From CAZFMJ01 sp964520045 (GTDB lineage: Bacteria > Elusimicrobiota > Elusimicrobia > Elusimicrobiales > CAZFMJ01), in the NCBI GenBank assembly GCA_964520045.1, contig CAZFMJ010000113.1:1-5530 (forward strand): a stretch of 5,530 nucleotides of DNA, in the 5' to 3' direction. The translations under genes and the position numbers were made by a program. Each line of letters opens with the position of its first letter. Position 1 is the stretch's first letter. Positions 5,490 through 5,530 of this stretch are shown here, one piece after another. The notes beneath the pieces were generated by a model. The model was not told the DNA's origin and made no database searches. It saw only the letters and a list, made by a program, of their open reading frames with translations.

Positions 5490-5530
5490 ATGAAAAAATT
5501 TATTTTTTTTGCGGCGGTTTTTGCGGCAGG
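5490..5530 (+). CDS. start of an exported protein (partial, runs off the window)
   Basis: ATG 5490 begins 4 nt after the LysM stop and opens MKKFIFFAAVFAA before the window ends. Two Lys followed by an unbroken hydrophobic Phe/Ala/Val run is a typical signal peptide beginning. The purine-rich GATAAAGAAAGAA just before it is only a weak ribosome binding site, so translation may be coupled to the LysM gene. The mature protein lies outside the window and its function cannot be stated. The tight spacing suggests an operon with the LysM gene and a related envelope role. Confidence 0.7.
   Translation, partial: MKKFIFFAAVFAA

Overview
The window reads as one strand of a moderately GC-balanced bacterial chromosome. 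All supported genes lie on the + strand. Three consecutive lipoprotein signal peptides, a LysM envelope protein and a further secreted protein starting at the right edge point to a diderm with an outer membrane. The gene content and the abundance of short-period microrepeats between genes recall uncultivated lineages such as Elusimicrobiota or Omnitrophota, but no marker here fixes the phylum; that placement is impression, not proof.

Layout: (1) 1-146 holds a possible C-terminal tail of an upstream gene followed by a CTGAAGG-type repeat that can fold into a long imperfect hairpin. (2) 147-2724 is a tight three-gene unit of outer-membrane-type lipoproteins: a small LPP20/FlgT-N-like protein, a larger FlgT-like protein, and a CsgG-family protein with a FlgT-C-like tail. 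Gaps are 2 and 17 nt, so they are probably co-transcribed and may form one envelope complex. (3) 2725-2905 is a non-coding gap holding two facing arrays of a 7-nt repeat (CGGTAGA / TCTACCG) that can pair into a long stem. (4) 2906-4435 is a complete comM/yifB AAA+ ATPase gene. (5) 4436-4579 is a non-coding gap made largely of degenerate microrepeats, including another array of the same 7-nt family, so comM is bracketed by inverted copies. (6) 4580-5485 is a secreted LysM protein whose signal peptide region and central linker both contain repeat DNA translated in frame. (7) 5490-5530 is the signal peptide start of another exported protein.

Functionally the window is about the cell envelope: the lipoprotein triad and the LysM protein share a similar-looking C-terminal domain, while comM is a DNA-processing gene with no visible partner. 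The most unusual signal is the set of different short-period repeat families placed at gene edges and inside one gene. The second is the distribution of FlgT-like modules over neighbouring lipoproteins, one of which has a CsgG core, with no curli or flagellar genes in view.
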